Shown here: one piece after another, positions 21,515 through 32,510 of the stretch
Layout of the letters: the number at the start of each line of letters is the position of its first letter
How positions within the stretch are numbered: the stretch's first letter is position 1
Source of the DNA: Lineus longissimus
Lineage: Eukaryota; Nemertea; Pilidiophora; Heteronemertea; Lineidae
Direction of reading: 5' to 3'
Assembly (NCBI RefSeq): GCF_910592395.1
Contig: NC_088323.1
Location: 13,875,501-13,939,500, forward strand
Length of the DNA: 64,000 nucleotides
The notes under the pieces: generated by a model
Seen by the model: only the letters and a program-made list of their open reading frames with translations
What the model was told of the DNA's origin: nothing
Databases searched by the model: none
Position numbers and translations under genes: made by a program

Positions 21515-24500
21515 TTAGAATTTACTATTAAACATTAAAACATTAAACAAAGTTCGGATCACTGTTATCAATGTATTTTTCATAAAATCCTGAATGGCAT
21601 CGTACAGATTCCATCTTCTAAGATGAATCATGTAGTCATCAAATGAGATGTCTCTCTGAACCACGTTCTTGGTAATTCCTTTCAGTTTCTTTGCTTCTGA
21701 ATCTTTTGCTGTGTAAGCATACATCTTACCTCTCAAGGCAATGCATTCTATCATCTCTTCTCCTCCTAGCTCTTCCTTAAAGTAACCTGGCAACTTCTTC
21801 TTGATAGTGTCATAGAGTGGATGGGACTGCGTCCCGAGAGCAGACTTCGTGTGGGATATCCGGTAGTTAATGAAGTCGAAATGATCCTTAACATTTGTCA
21901 GGTCCTTCGTCAACTCGTCAGTCTTTAACTTTAAGACAAAACTGTCAGTGTCAAGATACAGTAGTTCCAGGTACTTCTCACCATAGCAAGGTTGAAGAAC
22001 ATCATAGTAGAACTAATACATCAGAAGCTTAGACAATTACAAGACTGAAGCTCCGATGTAAATCGGTTTGTCGAATCTCATGGATGTTTTCCTCATGCTA
22101 ATAGCTGCGTTCTGTTCGTCGAATATGCAAATTGAGGAAAACCTAGGATTGACCATGAAACTCCTGGCTCTTTCTCCGTCTGTGACCAATTCAACTTCCA
22201 TGCTGTTCCTTATGTTCTCATTTTTTTTACTATAAAACAAGTTGTTCATAAGTTTAAAATAATCTTTCTCGAAATCATTAGCAGAATCCATCCTCCTTTT
22301 AGTGTTAAAATCAGTGTAGGGCGCCAACCACTTTGATTGTTTGAAACTTACCACAGAATGAACCTTCTTAAGAACCATTCCTTGCTTTAAGTAAAACTGT
22401 AGCATCCTGTATGCACTATGTAGTTGGTTTCATCCTTTTGTGTCAGTATTAACTTTACTACATAAGATATTTTCCCTTCTCTGTCATCACCAAGTAACTC
22501 TCTCTGGTAAGGACTTAATTCATCATCATCAATTAAGGGAGATTCGGGACAGAATGGAAAGTTCTTTGATGTTTTGAACTTAATGATTTCGGGGTAAGCC
22601 AAGTCTACCTCTAAGAAGTAGCCGACTTCGTTGTGCTTAGGAACTCCTTGTATCCAGCTTGACATCGTCCGAGAGCTTTTGGGTCTTTGGGTTCCATCAT
22701 CTCAAAACTGCTGTAGGGTTTGGGTTCCATCATTGCCCGACCATAAAGGTTATTTGCATCGATGTAAAGTAGCTTGTGGTGCTCATCGGCCTTGACGTGT
22801 CTTGCTTCCATCACTCCTGAAATACCTCCTCTTATCGCCTTTTCAGAAGTAAGTAAAATGCTTCAAACCAACTTGCCATGTTAAACCAGGTGCTGAGTAA
22901 CAGTGACAAGGATCGATCTGAAAGTAGTTCAAATTGAATTTCTCAAAGAAATCAGCTAGGAGTAACACATCAGTTTTGAGGTACAGATCAATGAAATCTC
23001 CATGATTCTTGAAATTAAAATGATCCCAGGACCTATATGTTTTTAGCCTCTTCGTAAAGAGGCTAAAACACCTCCTCTTATCGCCTTTTCAGAAGTAAGT
23101 AAAATGCTTCAAACCAACTTGCCATGTTAAACCAGGTGCTGAGTAACAGTGACAAGGATCGATCTGAAAGTAGTTCAAATTGAATTTCTCAAAGAAATCA
23201 GCTAGGAGTAACACATCAGTTTTGAGGTACAGATCAATGAAATCTCCATGATTCTTGAAATTGAAATGATCCCAGGACTTATATCTTTTTAGCCTCTTCG
23301 TAAGCTGAATCATGTGCCATTTCATTCTTTAATTCGTCAAAGAACATAGACTTCTCAAAGTAAGTAACTTGATAACGTTCATGTGATGTGTAAATTAAAA
23401 GGAACAAGGAACTGATCCTTTCTTTCTCAATATATCTGAATTCCTCACTATCAAGGAACATATGTATTGTAATTTTGAAGTCATCGCCCACCATTGATTT
23501 GGTTATGTTGTCTAAACCAGATTGAATGAATCTGTACGAGTCTAAAAACCTAAGACACCCGAACTGAAATTAAATGTTTTAGCAGGTATTTTAATTTTTT
23601 TATGTTCAGGAAGTTTAGTCATTAATTAGGTGAGAATCGTAATTACTAAGATTATGGAAGAACACCGGAACAAACATGGCTTTCTTTTCATTCAAGTTGC
23701 AAGAGTTGTGAGCAACTCCTCGGTATCTACCCTTGTAGTGATCATGATCATTGACGTAACCTAGCAATTGGTTAGAGTAGTAACTGTGTGTTTCTTTGTG
23801 ATATCTCTGCCAGTCTGACTTCGTCCCGAGAGCAGAGCTCGAATCAGTCTCCGTCCCGACAGCAGAGCTCGAGTCTGCCTCTGTCGTGACGAGAGTAACG
23901 TTGCAGTTCAGTTGATTAGATAATAATTCTTCCGTTCTGATTAATCAGTCACAGAAAACGTTTACAATATCAGAACCCCTGTAACTCGTGTATTCACTAT
24001 TGTAGAGTAACAGGTAGTCGGAGTGAACATAAGCTCCTACTGCAGATGAAACCAGTTTGAATAGCTTTTTGATTACAGTGGTTACTGGGGATACAGGGTT
24101 AACAGGTTCATTAACAACATGAATACTTATGGATTCAAAATCAGCATATATCACAAAGGGAACTCTGTTCTTGAATGAGTGCTTTTCAAATAGAAGTTGA
24201 GACCATTTACTGTTCGGTGCAGGCAGAGTGGTCTTACAGTAATCGTGTTCACCACATTTCAGTTTATGGTTTTCTAGTGTTGATTTACGATAAAAGTAGT
24301 TCATGCATCTCCTGCAGAGAAATACGGTATTCCTGGTTGTCTTGTAGAAAAAATTGATGTCGCCTATGTGCATGAAATGGTCCTTGAAGTAAAGCAGATC
24401 GATAACATCATCATCGTCATAGTTCTTTGACAGGAAGAGTGGTTCTAGTTGTGCATAATAGATGACCTTAGCTGATTCATTCTGTAACTTAAAAACGTTA

Positions 24501-24990
24501 ATATTAAGATTGTTGTCTTTCTCGATCTTTGAGATATCCTTTTGGATACATACAGGAAAGGAGTTAATTTTGATACAACCGTTATCTAGTTTTGCTAGTT
24601 CTTCTTAACTAGCTATAGTTTCAGGTGTGATTTTGTCGGATGTGACGTTGTAATATTCAGCAGCCAATAGACTCCATAGAAAACATTTATTATCATTTGA
24701 TTGAATATTCATTACAGCTTTTGTTTTGAATGGTAGTTAAGTGTAATGACCGCCTTTACACTTTTGTATGAACAGATTGTGAGGTCACAAGACTTTATCA
24801 CATTTAAAGACAAACCACTTCCTTGAAAGAACCTCTCCCCAATCTGAGCCTTAATATAATTTAACTGATTTGTTATGGCATAAATCGCCTGATTCCTCGT
24901 AATTATGCTTTCCATTGGAGACTGAATTTGGTGGGTCGAGCTATGCTCTCTGGACGTAGTCCGGGTGACGCTTTCACCAGGCCTCATGAA
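21515..24990 (-). pseudogene. Protein-primed family B DNA polymerase (Polinton PolB), broken
   Basis: Read from the right: an N-terminal region (24890-24380) with YSYKSVKG; a CRRCMNYFYRK zinc-knuckle-like site near 24300; and the exonuclease motif VIYADFES near 24140. There follow LYLKTDVLLLADFFEKF (terminal-protein/exo region, 23230), motif A (LLYIDANNLYG, 22760), motif B (KLMNNLFYSK, 22240) and motif C (YLDTDSF, 21958-21938). The C-terminus ends near 21515 with KGITKNVVQRDISFDDY. The order and DTDS motif identify Polinton polymerase. Stops, shifts, a weakened motif B and a 246-bp duplication inactivate it. Confidence 0.85.
22824..23315. repeat. Tandem duplication of 246 bp inside the polymerase
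   Basis: The stretch starting ACCTCCTCTTATCGCCTTTT at 22824 recurs at 23070 with very few differences, so it is a recent event. At the junction AGCCTCTT is followed by CGT and then AAGAGGCT, a 12-base inverted copy of sequence just upstream. Confidence 0.92.
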
Positions 24991-25102
24991 CTCGGCAAAA
25001 AACGAGATATTATAATTTTGTGATGGTAATCATTAAGTTTGAATAGGACCTCTTACAAATTATCTCTGTACTCATGAAACTGTTTTGCTTGTTTGTCAAT
25101 TT

Positions 25103-25776
25103 TTAAAGGAATAGTGACAACAGGACTACCGAATACTTTTCAATTTCAGGTTTTATGCCATTTAGAAACATATTGTTGTTTATCAGATTAAGCAGAGAAG
25201 CATTTTCATATTCAGGATAATAACCAAAATACTGTGTTATCACTCTTTCCCAATTTTCTATCACATTTTGGTAATAGTAGTAAAACCAATTTCCATTACT
25301 TTTGACTATCATGATATTGATAGACCTATCTAACTGTTCTTTAAAAGGACCCCAATCTACTGTAGCACTCTTCTGTCTGTTTTTTCTTCCTTAGACACCG
25401 ATCACATGTTAGACCAAGAGAAACATAGTTCTGGTAATACTTAAATTCCTTTATTGGTAATAAATGATCTAGCTCTTCTTCAACTATGGTTGTAATACAT
25501 CTTTGGTAGTTTAACCATTGTCTGAAGAATTCTTCGGAGCAACCTAAACCTAATCCTGAGAAACCAGTACCTTGTCCTTTAGATATCCTGTTTAGGCCAA
25601 CTCTCACTTTATGTCTATCTCTATTACCACTCTGATCAAGGTAATTACTTTTGAAATATGAATTCCAACAAGATCTACATTTGTCTCTCTTACCATCTTT
25701 AGCAAATTCACCATCTCCTAGTAATTTCTCTTCACCACATTTCGTGCATTCCTTGCTTAACGTTTCACCACATACT
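25103..25776 (-). pseudogene. Zinc-ribbon plus HNH-type frame in the Polinton relic
   Basis: From 25776 the open frame carries three CxxC pairs (CKVC, CTKC, CRSC). It then reads GLGCSEEFFRQWL and ELDHLLPIKEF, followed by YVSLGLTCDRC. The DH-x-P-x6 spacing, a conserved Asn position and a closing CxxC resemble an HNH nuclease core. A frame change near 25350 leads to NWFYYYYQNVIENWERVI. It starts where the integrase stops. HNH identity is tentative because the second His is not clear. Confidence 0.5.
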
Positions 25777-26000
25777 TTACAGTAATCTATTTATTTCTTC
25801 TATTCTTTGCGTATTCACTTTCGTTGTTGAGGTGAAGCCCGTAAATGTTTTACCATCTCCTTCGTTTTCAATCTTTCTAGCATCTACTGGTTTCATACCT
25901 ATTGATGAGTGAAATGAGTTGTTGTAGCCACTGACCAAGTCATCTAACAGGTCAATCCACTTGTCGGTCTCCTTAGCAGGCCATGATCTTTGATTCAATT
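25777..26000 (-). pseudogene. Polinton integrase, C-terminal fragment
   Basis: The frame reads KWIDLLDDLVSGYNNSFHSS followed by IGMKPVDARKIENEG. This is the end of the retroviral-type integrase core in Polintons (YN--HSSIG-P), next to the Glu of the DDE triad. The catalytic core upstream is missing: the sequence to the right of 26000 is unrelated. The fragment is 5'-truncated, so this edge is probably a deletion or insertion breakpoint. Confidence 0.75.
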
Positions 26001-27117
26001 TAAATGCCTTCTCTTAGCGGCGCAAACCAGTTTTAACCTGATTCAGGCAATTTTCCGTTGCTCGCTCATGCGTGAAAAGCTGGGTGTGAAATTTTGTACA
26101 GATATGCATTAAACCCCTACCTACTGATATCCGTCGTAAATATTTTCCAAAATTATAAAGTGATATTTTAGGGGTAATTTATCAAACTGTATACTTTTTT
26201 TAAACACCCTGAATAGGCTAAGAAAATTTATTTCCAGGTAACTCGATGATCACGTAAATTTACTGTAAACGCATACATCGGTGTACATACATCGGTACAT
26301 TCGAGTTCATACGTTCATGACATTACATGTGTTGATTTATATCTGTATCCAGTGGTGTAAATAGATTTTGACATGATACATGTATGCCTGACATGTGTCA
26401 TTCCTGGAATGGTGGAATGGGTTCGTAAGGGGACTTTGTTCTATGCCAGACACCATTTCGTGCCCAGTTCAGTCATCAATGAAAGCGGAACCATACTGTT
26501 TTTTCCAGTAAGCCAGTGAGGCACGCGATATACAGAAAAATGACACTTATTTCTCCAGTGGTATTGGCGGAGGTAACGGAGGCAATACAACTGGAAGTTC
26601 AGTATGTCAAATCATAAGATAGCAAAGCAATAGGCTGATGAAGCAGATATGGGATGATGTACTGGAAGCCACGAATTTTTGCGGTCATTTTATTTTTCCA
26701 GATTTCGCATTCTTCAAAATTCGGGAAAATAAAACTTGCAAGAAAATATTTTCTGATTAATAAAACGAAAGAAAATTTTGTAATTCGCCGAAATAAGTTT
26801 GATTTTTTTCACGAAAAATATTTGCAAGTTGCAAACACAAATACATAGGCGCGAGAGTAGGTTAGTAAATTGAATCTATTCAAAAGTTATTCGACTTCTG
26901 GCTCTGATCTAATTAACATATTGTAGAGTAAAAATATTGCGTGACAGCAGAAGCAAGGATATACATTATCCTTAACGCACATAATTAAGCAATTTATATC
27001 ATTTTTGAATGAGGTAACTAGTTTTAACCCCTTGAAATTGCCTATACCGCAGACTCTCATCTATTTTTATCTGTATTTCGATATTTGGGTATCGACAGTA
27101 TGTCTGTCTTGTTTCAG
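26001..27117 (+). other. Ankyrin-gene intron sequence; possible small Gly-rich exon
   Basis: Bases 26830-26930 and 27000-27117 closely resemble 9640-9715 and 9930-10043. At 26559-26601, TTATTTCTCCAG and GTATGT flank a 43-base open stretch coding GIGGGNGGNTTGSS, a weak exon candidate. Confidence 0.45.
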
Positions 27118-27216
27118 AATGGCTGGACGGCGCTAATGAGCGCCTCCCGACGAGGACACCTTGATGTCGTGAAAACTCTATTGAACGGCGGAGCAGCGAT
27201 TGACAAAATCACCAAG
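27118..27216 (+). CDS. Ankyrin-repeat exon (one complete 33-residue repeat)
   Basis: TTGTTTCAG precedes and GTAACA follows 99 bases in phase 0/0. The exon codes NGWTALMSASRRGHLDVVKT, then LLNGGAAIDKITK, exactly one ankyrin repeat (TALM-AS-xGH-DVVK-LL--GA-ID). One repeat per phase-0 exon is the usual way such genes expand. It joins in frame to the terminal exon at 27813. Upstream intact coding exons are not seen in the window, so the gene start is unknown. Confidence 0.85.
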
Positions 27217-27812
27217 GTAACATACCACGCACCTATACAAGTTCAAGTATTTAACAAAGAATACTTCTAAGTTTATTCAAACTTTCCTAATTGTGATAAG
27301 TATGGCAGTATTTTCCTCTTATGTGGCTGATATGTCAAAATTAAAAAATTGTGTTTTTGACTTATTCGAGGGGCAGGAAGATGAAATAGCCATAAACAAT
27401 GTCGGTCTAATGCGAACATGTCTTCCCACTTACTGACGTAATGACTAGGTTAACTAGACGAATGCATGAGCTGGATATGAAATTACATCCATGTCCATCA
27501 TGCTTGGGAATAATTCGAAACGCCACACCGCTTTGCCAAGCATTTATTAACATATCGTCGACTAAAAGCATGACCATGACGGCGGAGGCAAGTATATACA
27601 TTATCCTCAACGTACATGTGTGATATGCAAAGAACTATACGGAATGGCTAAAAATTCGCTTTTGGCCGTTGACAATCCTTCAGTGGAGTTGCAAAAACGT
27701 CGGTGTTTTTTTCGTATACTCTAAAAATTAGAATGCTTGAATGGCCCATGGCTTCATATCACGTAGAAACTGGCGTCTGCATGACTTATTCTGAGATTGT
27801 CATTTCTTACAG

Positions 27813-27902
27813 GATGGACGTTGGACCGCATTAGGAGAGGCAGAGGATGCTGGACACAAAGAAGTGGCCGAATTCTTAAAGAAGTCAGGAGCAAAACGAT
27901 AG
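27813..27902 (+). CDS. Terminal ankyrin-type exon with stop codon
   Basis: CATTTCTTACAG precedes a 90-base frame coding DGRWTALGEAEDAGHKEVAE and FLKKSGAKR, ending in TAG at 27900. It is a degenerate capping repeat (WTAL-EA---GH-EV-EFL---GA). Phase 0 matches the previous exon. A polyadenylation signal is not obvious just downstream. Confidence 0.8.
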   Translation, partial: DGRWTALGEAEDAGHKEVAEFLKKSGAKR

Positions 27903-29331
27903 AAAGGGTGATCAATGATTGCCTTCCCAGTAACAGGTAAATAGGCAACGGCACAAAGCCAGGGCTGAAGAGTGACCACTTCATTTACCGTCATCAGGGC
28001 CCGGACTGGATCAGGTGGTCACCATCAATTGACACAGCACAGTTGAGGAACATGAGCCAAAGTGAAAACACCCAGCAGCTCGGCGATGGTCAACGTTAAA
28101 TCCAATCTGCGATAGCAGGTCATGCGATCTTTGAGATTTCGCGGGAAATGAAATTGTCAACAAACGCAAGTGCGCAGTTCAAATGTCAACAAATGCGCGT
28201 TTGTGATTGCGGACTGGGTATTCCCGTTTTTTGAAAAGGGTTTCTTAAAGGGGGACTATATATAGGACCTGGGGGGGGGTCATGTATCAGATGTATTTGG
28301 ACCCAACTAATCCTGTCTCTTCATTATGTAACAGGCAATTTAAAAAATGTCATAAAGTACCTTATTTATTTTATTTTATTTTCGTTCTTTTTCGCAATGT
28401 ATGAGTGGACTTTGACGCAACACAGGTTTTTTGCTTTCATTACTAGAAAATTCCTACTTAACTCTTTCATTATGAATATAAGTTTTAGCTCACTACAGGT
28501 GATTGTTTTTTTTCCTACAGCCGGTGACCTTAGAGAACACCCCTCATAGTCAGCAATGCAGTCAGTCAGGGTCTTTATGACCAACTCAGCTCATACATGA
28601 AGGATTGGGGGTCTTTATCAAAGGTTATGGAAGAGATTTTAAAAATAGCATAAAAATCCTAAGCAAAAATGTGCACTTGTCATGACTATCGAACACACTA
28701 TCGAATTGCAAGTGCCAAAAAATGATATTTATAAAGCACAGTTAATGGGCTCATTAGATTTTTTGAAAAGGCAAATAAAAATAAAAAAAGTGATTTTTGG
28801 ACCTTTTTTGAAATGTTGGTTACATAATGAAGGGATGGAATTAGGTGCATCCAAATACAACAGATATATATGACCAACTTAATATACCATACTCTGAAAA
28901 CCGCATTCAAATATCGTATTTTATCTATGTGATATTTTTTTTAAACGGTGGACATTTACTTTCTGGAAAGACTGTGCATTTGGTCCTATCCGCTGAAAGA
29001 GGCAAATGTAGCGCGTCCTCTCATTGGGAGATTGCCCTGCTGGTTTTGATAGTATTGCGTCATTGTGTTCGTTATTTTCGGGTGACCCTGAAAACATTCT
29101 GAAATATATGTTTTGTATTCGTGGTCATTTTTTCCGTCGTATGCGCGTAGCTTTAGGGATCTTGTATACACAAACACATCATTCTGTAAAATTTCAAAAA
29201 ATGACTAAAACCCCTCAAATTCAGGTCAGTAGCTTTTTGATAACGGGGGAGGTGAACTTTGCAAAGAAATACCTGATCTCTAAAACATTTGCCAATGACT
29301 GACTACTCTCAGCTTTGTTTACACATGTTGA
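27903..29331. other. No gene seen; fragment of a GGGACTATAT-type foldback element
   Basis: TTAAAGGGGGACTATATATA at 28245 resembles the start of the elements near 29337 and 56343 but no right end is evident. A G10 run follows it. Confidence 0.4.
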
Positions 29332-29460
29332 AGGGAGACTATAAGCAGTCGCTAGGTAGGTCTGATCAAAGTGGCAAATAGGGGCCCCTCCCATTTCGCC
29401 GTACATCGAAACTATTCGTGTCTGTAAGAGAATTATAAATCCTGAATGAACATTACGATT
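29332..29460. mobile_element. Partial MITE related to the one at 56343
   Basis: GAAGGGAGACTATAAGCAGT opens the copy. Shared landmarks with 56343-56566 are AATAGGGG, TCC/TCTCACAT, GTACATCGAAA (versus GTACGTCGAAA) and TTCGTGT (versus TCGCGTGT). The right half is missing, and the element stops about 40 bases before the next MITE. Confidence 0.55.
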
Positions 29461-29500
29461 CCCCACACGGTGCGTCTGGTACGCCCGAATACCATCTTAG

Positions 29501-29704
29501 TGACCATCTCAAAATTAGCTGATGCCACGAAAGACAAACCTCGGTTAGTATCTCTCACCCCCCCCCCCCCCCCTGAAAGTCTAAATGCCAAGAGAGATTG
29601 TCATCAGAAAAATACATTGCTGATGACAAAAGAATATGTAAATCGTCAACCCCCGCAGACTTACCGAGGTTCTTTTGTGACATCAGCTAAATTTGAGATG
29701 GTCC
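29501..29704. mobile_element. MITE with about 45-bp inverted ends and possible CTTAG target duplication
   Basis: The left TGACCATCTCAAAATTAGCT matches the right end GGACCATCTCAAATTTAGCT on the other strand. The match continues GATG-CAC-AAAGA ... ACCTCGGT. CTTAG lies at 29496-29500 and again at 29705-29709. A C16 run sits inside. Confidence 0.8.
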
Positions 29705-29731
29705 CTTAGCTTTTGCCTAAATCCCCACTTT

Positions 29732-29880
29732 AAGTAGGGAGTTTTTGCAAATCCCTAGAAACGCTAACGTTAACGGCGATCTCATTGTTCGACCTCCTGG
29801 TCGTCCTGATAATTGCATTAGATGATGGGATAGGCGTTCGCTTTGACGTTTCGGGGATTTGCGAAAACTCCCCAATACTT
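29732..29880. mobile_element. MITE, family shared with 58434
   Basis: The left GGGAGTTTTTGCAAATCCCT is mirrored by GGGGAGTTTTCGCAAATCCC on the other strand, both followed by GAAACG. Inside, GCGATCTCATTG and GATGGGATAGGCGTTCG also pair. The copy at 58434 shows the same ends and the same inner GCCTATC-CATT block. Confidence 0.8.
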
Positions 29881-30689
29881 CATAAACAAAGCGTATCGCC
29901 TCCTCAGCGGAAAAGTTTCATAATTTAAATATGTGTATTTTCCTTTTTCGCCTCGGGACATTATCGCCTGTGTTCTGTAGTGTCAGTTTAAGCACGCTAT
30001 CTTTGACTTTGTGGTTTCATCAAAATGGATAATTCAATTTTCATTTGCACAAAAAACAACGTGCCACTGTAAATCCTAAGTATCTCCTATTCTAAAATAC
30101 CTTTATTTTTTTCTTAAAATTGATAATGTGGTAGTACCATTTTGACACAGAGGCCTCGGCTGGACACAACCAAAACCTCTTGGGCTTGTATAAAGTGTGT
30201 CAAAAGCATATCGCGGTGGATTATGCCTAAGATAGATCAAGTTTGAGATTTTTTCATGAATGGGAGTTGATACTTCTGTGTCGATATTGGTTGTCTCACT
30301 AATCACTGCTCAGATGAAGCTGTCATTCTCTAAACACCTTGGCTGTCTACTCGGGTTTGACCTCGCTCCATGTTGGCGGTGTTTGGTAAGACAACCAATA
30401 ACTCTTGTTCTGTATCAATGCCTTAATCTATGCAACGTGGCCTCACAACACGGTCAAGGAACTTTCCAGTCCGGCAACGATCCCCGTTTTGCAAGTTATT
30501 TCTGGGTCAGGGAAGACATAGCGAGTTACTGCCTCACCGGTGTGAAAAAAAATTGAGTCCCCCTGGAGAATTTGTCCTAGCCTTTTTCACAGGCCTTTTT
30601 CATGGCAAGAGAGACTGTAGTCCTTTTTGGAGTTCAGTGTAAAGGGCTAACTGAATGACATCCAATGTAATGCCAAGCTAAAGTTCGTT

Positions 30690-31190
30690 AAGTTAGGTTA
30701 ATGGCATACCTTGTGTTGAACAACCTGACCTGGGATATGACTTCTCTTAAGGCTGTGGGAAGGACATCGTCGTCAAATCTATAGTTCTAATGTGAAAACC
30801 AATATTGTATGTAAAACCATGTTTTGTTTTACCGTGATTGGTGATTATTGCGTAAGACACAGAGTTAAAGTACAGGCTTAGTGACAATGCTTGTTTGGAA
30901 TAACCAGACCTGTGGTTTAACACCTCTTTATTGCTGTGGGAGGTACAACATCGACATCATTATCATCAGAAAGTTCTAATGTAAACAAAATATTGTATGA
31001 TGTTAATATGTTATCATGTCTGGTGATTTTCATGTGATTCGTAATGACTGCTACAGAGTTAATACTTAGATAACTTGTATTATCCAGGCCCAGGCCCAGC
31101 TCTCTTTAACTCCTGTGAGAGGCACAGTACTGTTATAATGCACTTGTAGCATCAATATCAAAACTATAAGTAGTTCTAATGTAATGCAAT
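30690..31190 (+). repeat. Three diverged tandem units of about 180-200 bp
   Basis: Units share CTGTGGGAGGTACA (or close forms) at 30755, 30934 and 31112, followed by AGTTCTAATGTAA near 30783, 30972 and 31175, and ACAGAGTTAA between them. Further single units lie at 32340-32510 and 34910-35080. Confidence 0.7.
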
Positions 31191-31194
31191 TTTT

Positions 31195-32334
31195 GGCTCA
31201 CCTGTGAGCCTTTACCATCATGCAGTGTCCGTCGTCGTCCGTCGTCGTCGTCGTTAGACATGGGTAGCGCATTTTGTAACCGCTCAAGCTTTTGAACTCT
31301 AACTTGGTACACATGTACCCCTAGGTGACCGCTACTCAGAGACTGAATCGCGGCCTCATATGATATAGGGTTTCACCACCAGGGGGCCAGAGGTCAAAAA
31401 TGGAAAAATAGTGTTTTCTCCCTTATAACCTGTCCGAAAAATTTGAAAAAAATATGGTAGGTACTTCTACCAATAGGACATCACATATCCTCCGGGTTTT
31501 TTATTTGACCTACTTTTGAAGGTCACAGATGTCAAAGTTTGTCGGCAGCAACGCCGTTAGTTGGTGGTGGCACGTTTTGTAACCGCTCATGATATTGAAC
31601 TCTAACTTGGTACACATGTACCCCTAGGTGACCGCTACTCAGAGACCGAATCGCGGCCTCATATAATACACGGTTTTGCCACCAGGGAGGCAGAGGTCAA
31701 AAATGGAAAAATTGTGTTTTCTCCCTTATTACCTGTCCGAAAAATTTGAAAAAATATGGTAGGTACTTCTACCAATGGGATATCACATATCCCCCGGGTT
31801 TTTGATTTGACCTACTTTTGCTGGTCACAGAGGTCAAAGTTTGTCGGCAGCAACGCCGTTAGTCGGTGGTGGCACGTTTCGTAATCACTTTAGCCAGAGA
31901 TCTCAAACTTGGTACAAATGCACCCCTGGGTGACCCCTACTCAGAGACCGAAACTTGGCGTAATACAATTCACAGTTTGGCCAATAGGAGGCCAACACCA
32001 CCTGCCTCCGATCATACCAGCCGACTGAAACATATGTCATTCTTGGTAACTTCAACATGAATTCAATAGAGGGAGGTGAAAATGTCGATGCCAAACTTGA
32101 AAAATTCTTTCTCCAGGAATATAACATGAAGCAAAGTCACTGAAGAAACAACTGATTACCACACCAAATTAGACCTTGCATTTACTAATGCACATCATGT
32201 GGACCATACAGGGGTCATTGACATTTGCTGGTCTGACCATGAAATGATATATACAGCTTTTCCAATGTCAGAATCATTGACCCCATAGCATTCCCTTTGA
32301 CACAGGTGAGCACATGGTCCCTGGACCATTTCAT
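31195..32334 (+). mobile_element. Hairpin-ended repetitive element, copy 2
   Basis: It starts GGCTCAC-CT-GTGAGCC, then a (GTC)n run (31228-31255). Units of about 305 bp follow, containing AACTTGGTACACATGTACCC and CCACCAGGGGG. It ends AGGTGAGC with a hairpin ATGGTCC-CT-GGACCAT and TTTCAT. The last 300 bases before the end carry a LINE endonuclease remnant. It is inserted within the 180-bp repeat array. Confidence 0.75.
32030..32285 (+). pseudogene. LINE endonuclease remnant inside copy 2
   Basis: One frame reads VILGNFNMNSIEG (the GDFN-type metal site), then LDLAFTNAHHVDHTGVIDIC and WSDHEMIYTAF (the SDH motif). These are the C-terminal motifs of APE-type LINE endonucleases. One frame break falls near 32137. 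Nothing on either side continues it. Confidence 0.65.
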
Positions 32335-32339
32335 CGGTT

Positions 32340-32510
32340 TATTCGTGATTATTGCTTTAGATATACAGAGTTAACGCTAACTTAAAATAGCTTGTTTTAT
32401 CCAGCCCCAAGCACGTCACGGCCCTCTTTCATTTTGTGAGAGGTACATTTACTGTTGAATGCACCTGTCGCATCATTGTCAAAACTATGCATATAGTTCT
32501 AATCAATAAC
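32340..32510 (+). repeat. Fourth unit of the 180-bp repeat family
   Basis: Reads TGATTATTGCTTTAGATATA, ACAGAGTTAA, GTGAGAGGTACATTTACTGTT and GCATCATTGTCAAAACTAT, as in units 1-3. Confidence 0.7.

Larger units (their letters stand above)
18213..26000. mobile_element. Polinton/Maverick relic with nested insertions
   Basis: The right end holds an integrase C-terminus, a zinc-ribbon/HNH frame and a protein-primed family B DNA polymerase, all on the minus strand, followed by a deoxynucleoside kinase. The left end has plus-strand frames of structural type (a Ser/Gln-rich protein and a Pro/Glu-rich protein with one membrane segment). Protein-primed PolB together with a retroviral-type integrase defines Polintons. 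All frames carry stops or shifts. I found no packaging ATPase, maturation protease or jelly-roll capsid frame, so part is lost. Terminal repeats are not visible. Confidence 0.8.

Noticed and set aside
22387-22814. Separate small genes in this stretch
   Set aside because: They are frame-shifted pieces of the same Polinton polymerase, in order with its motifs.
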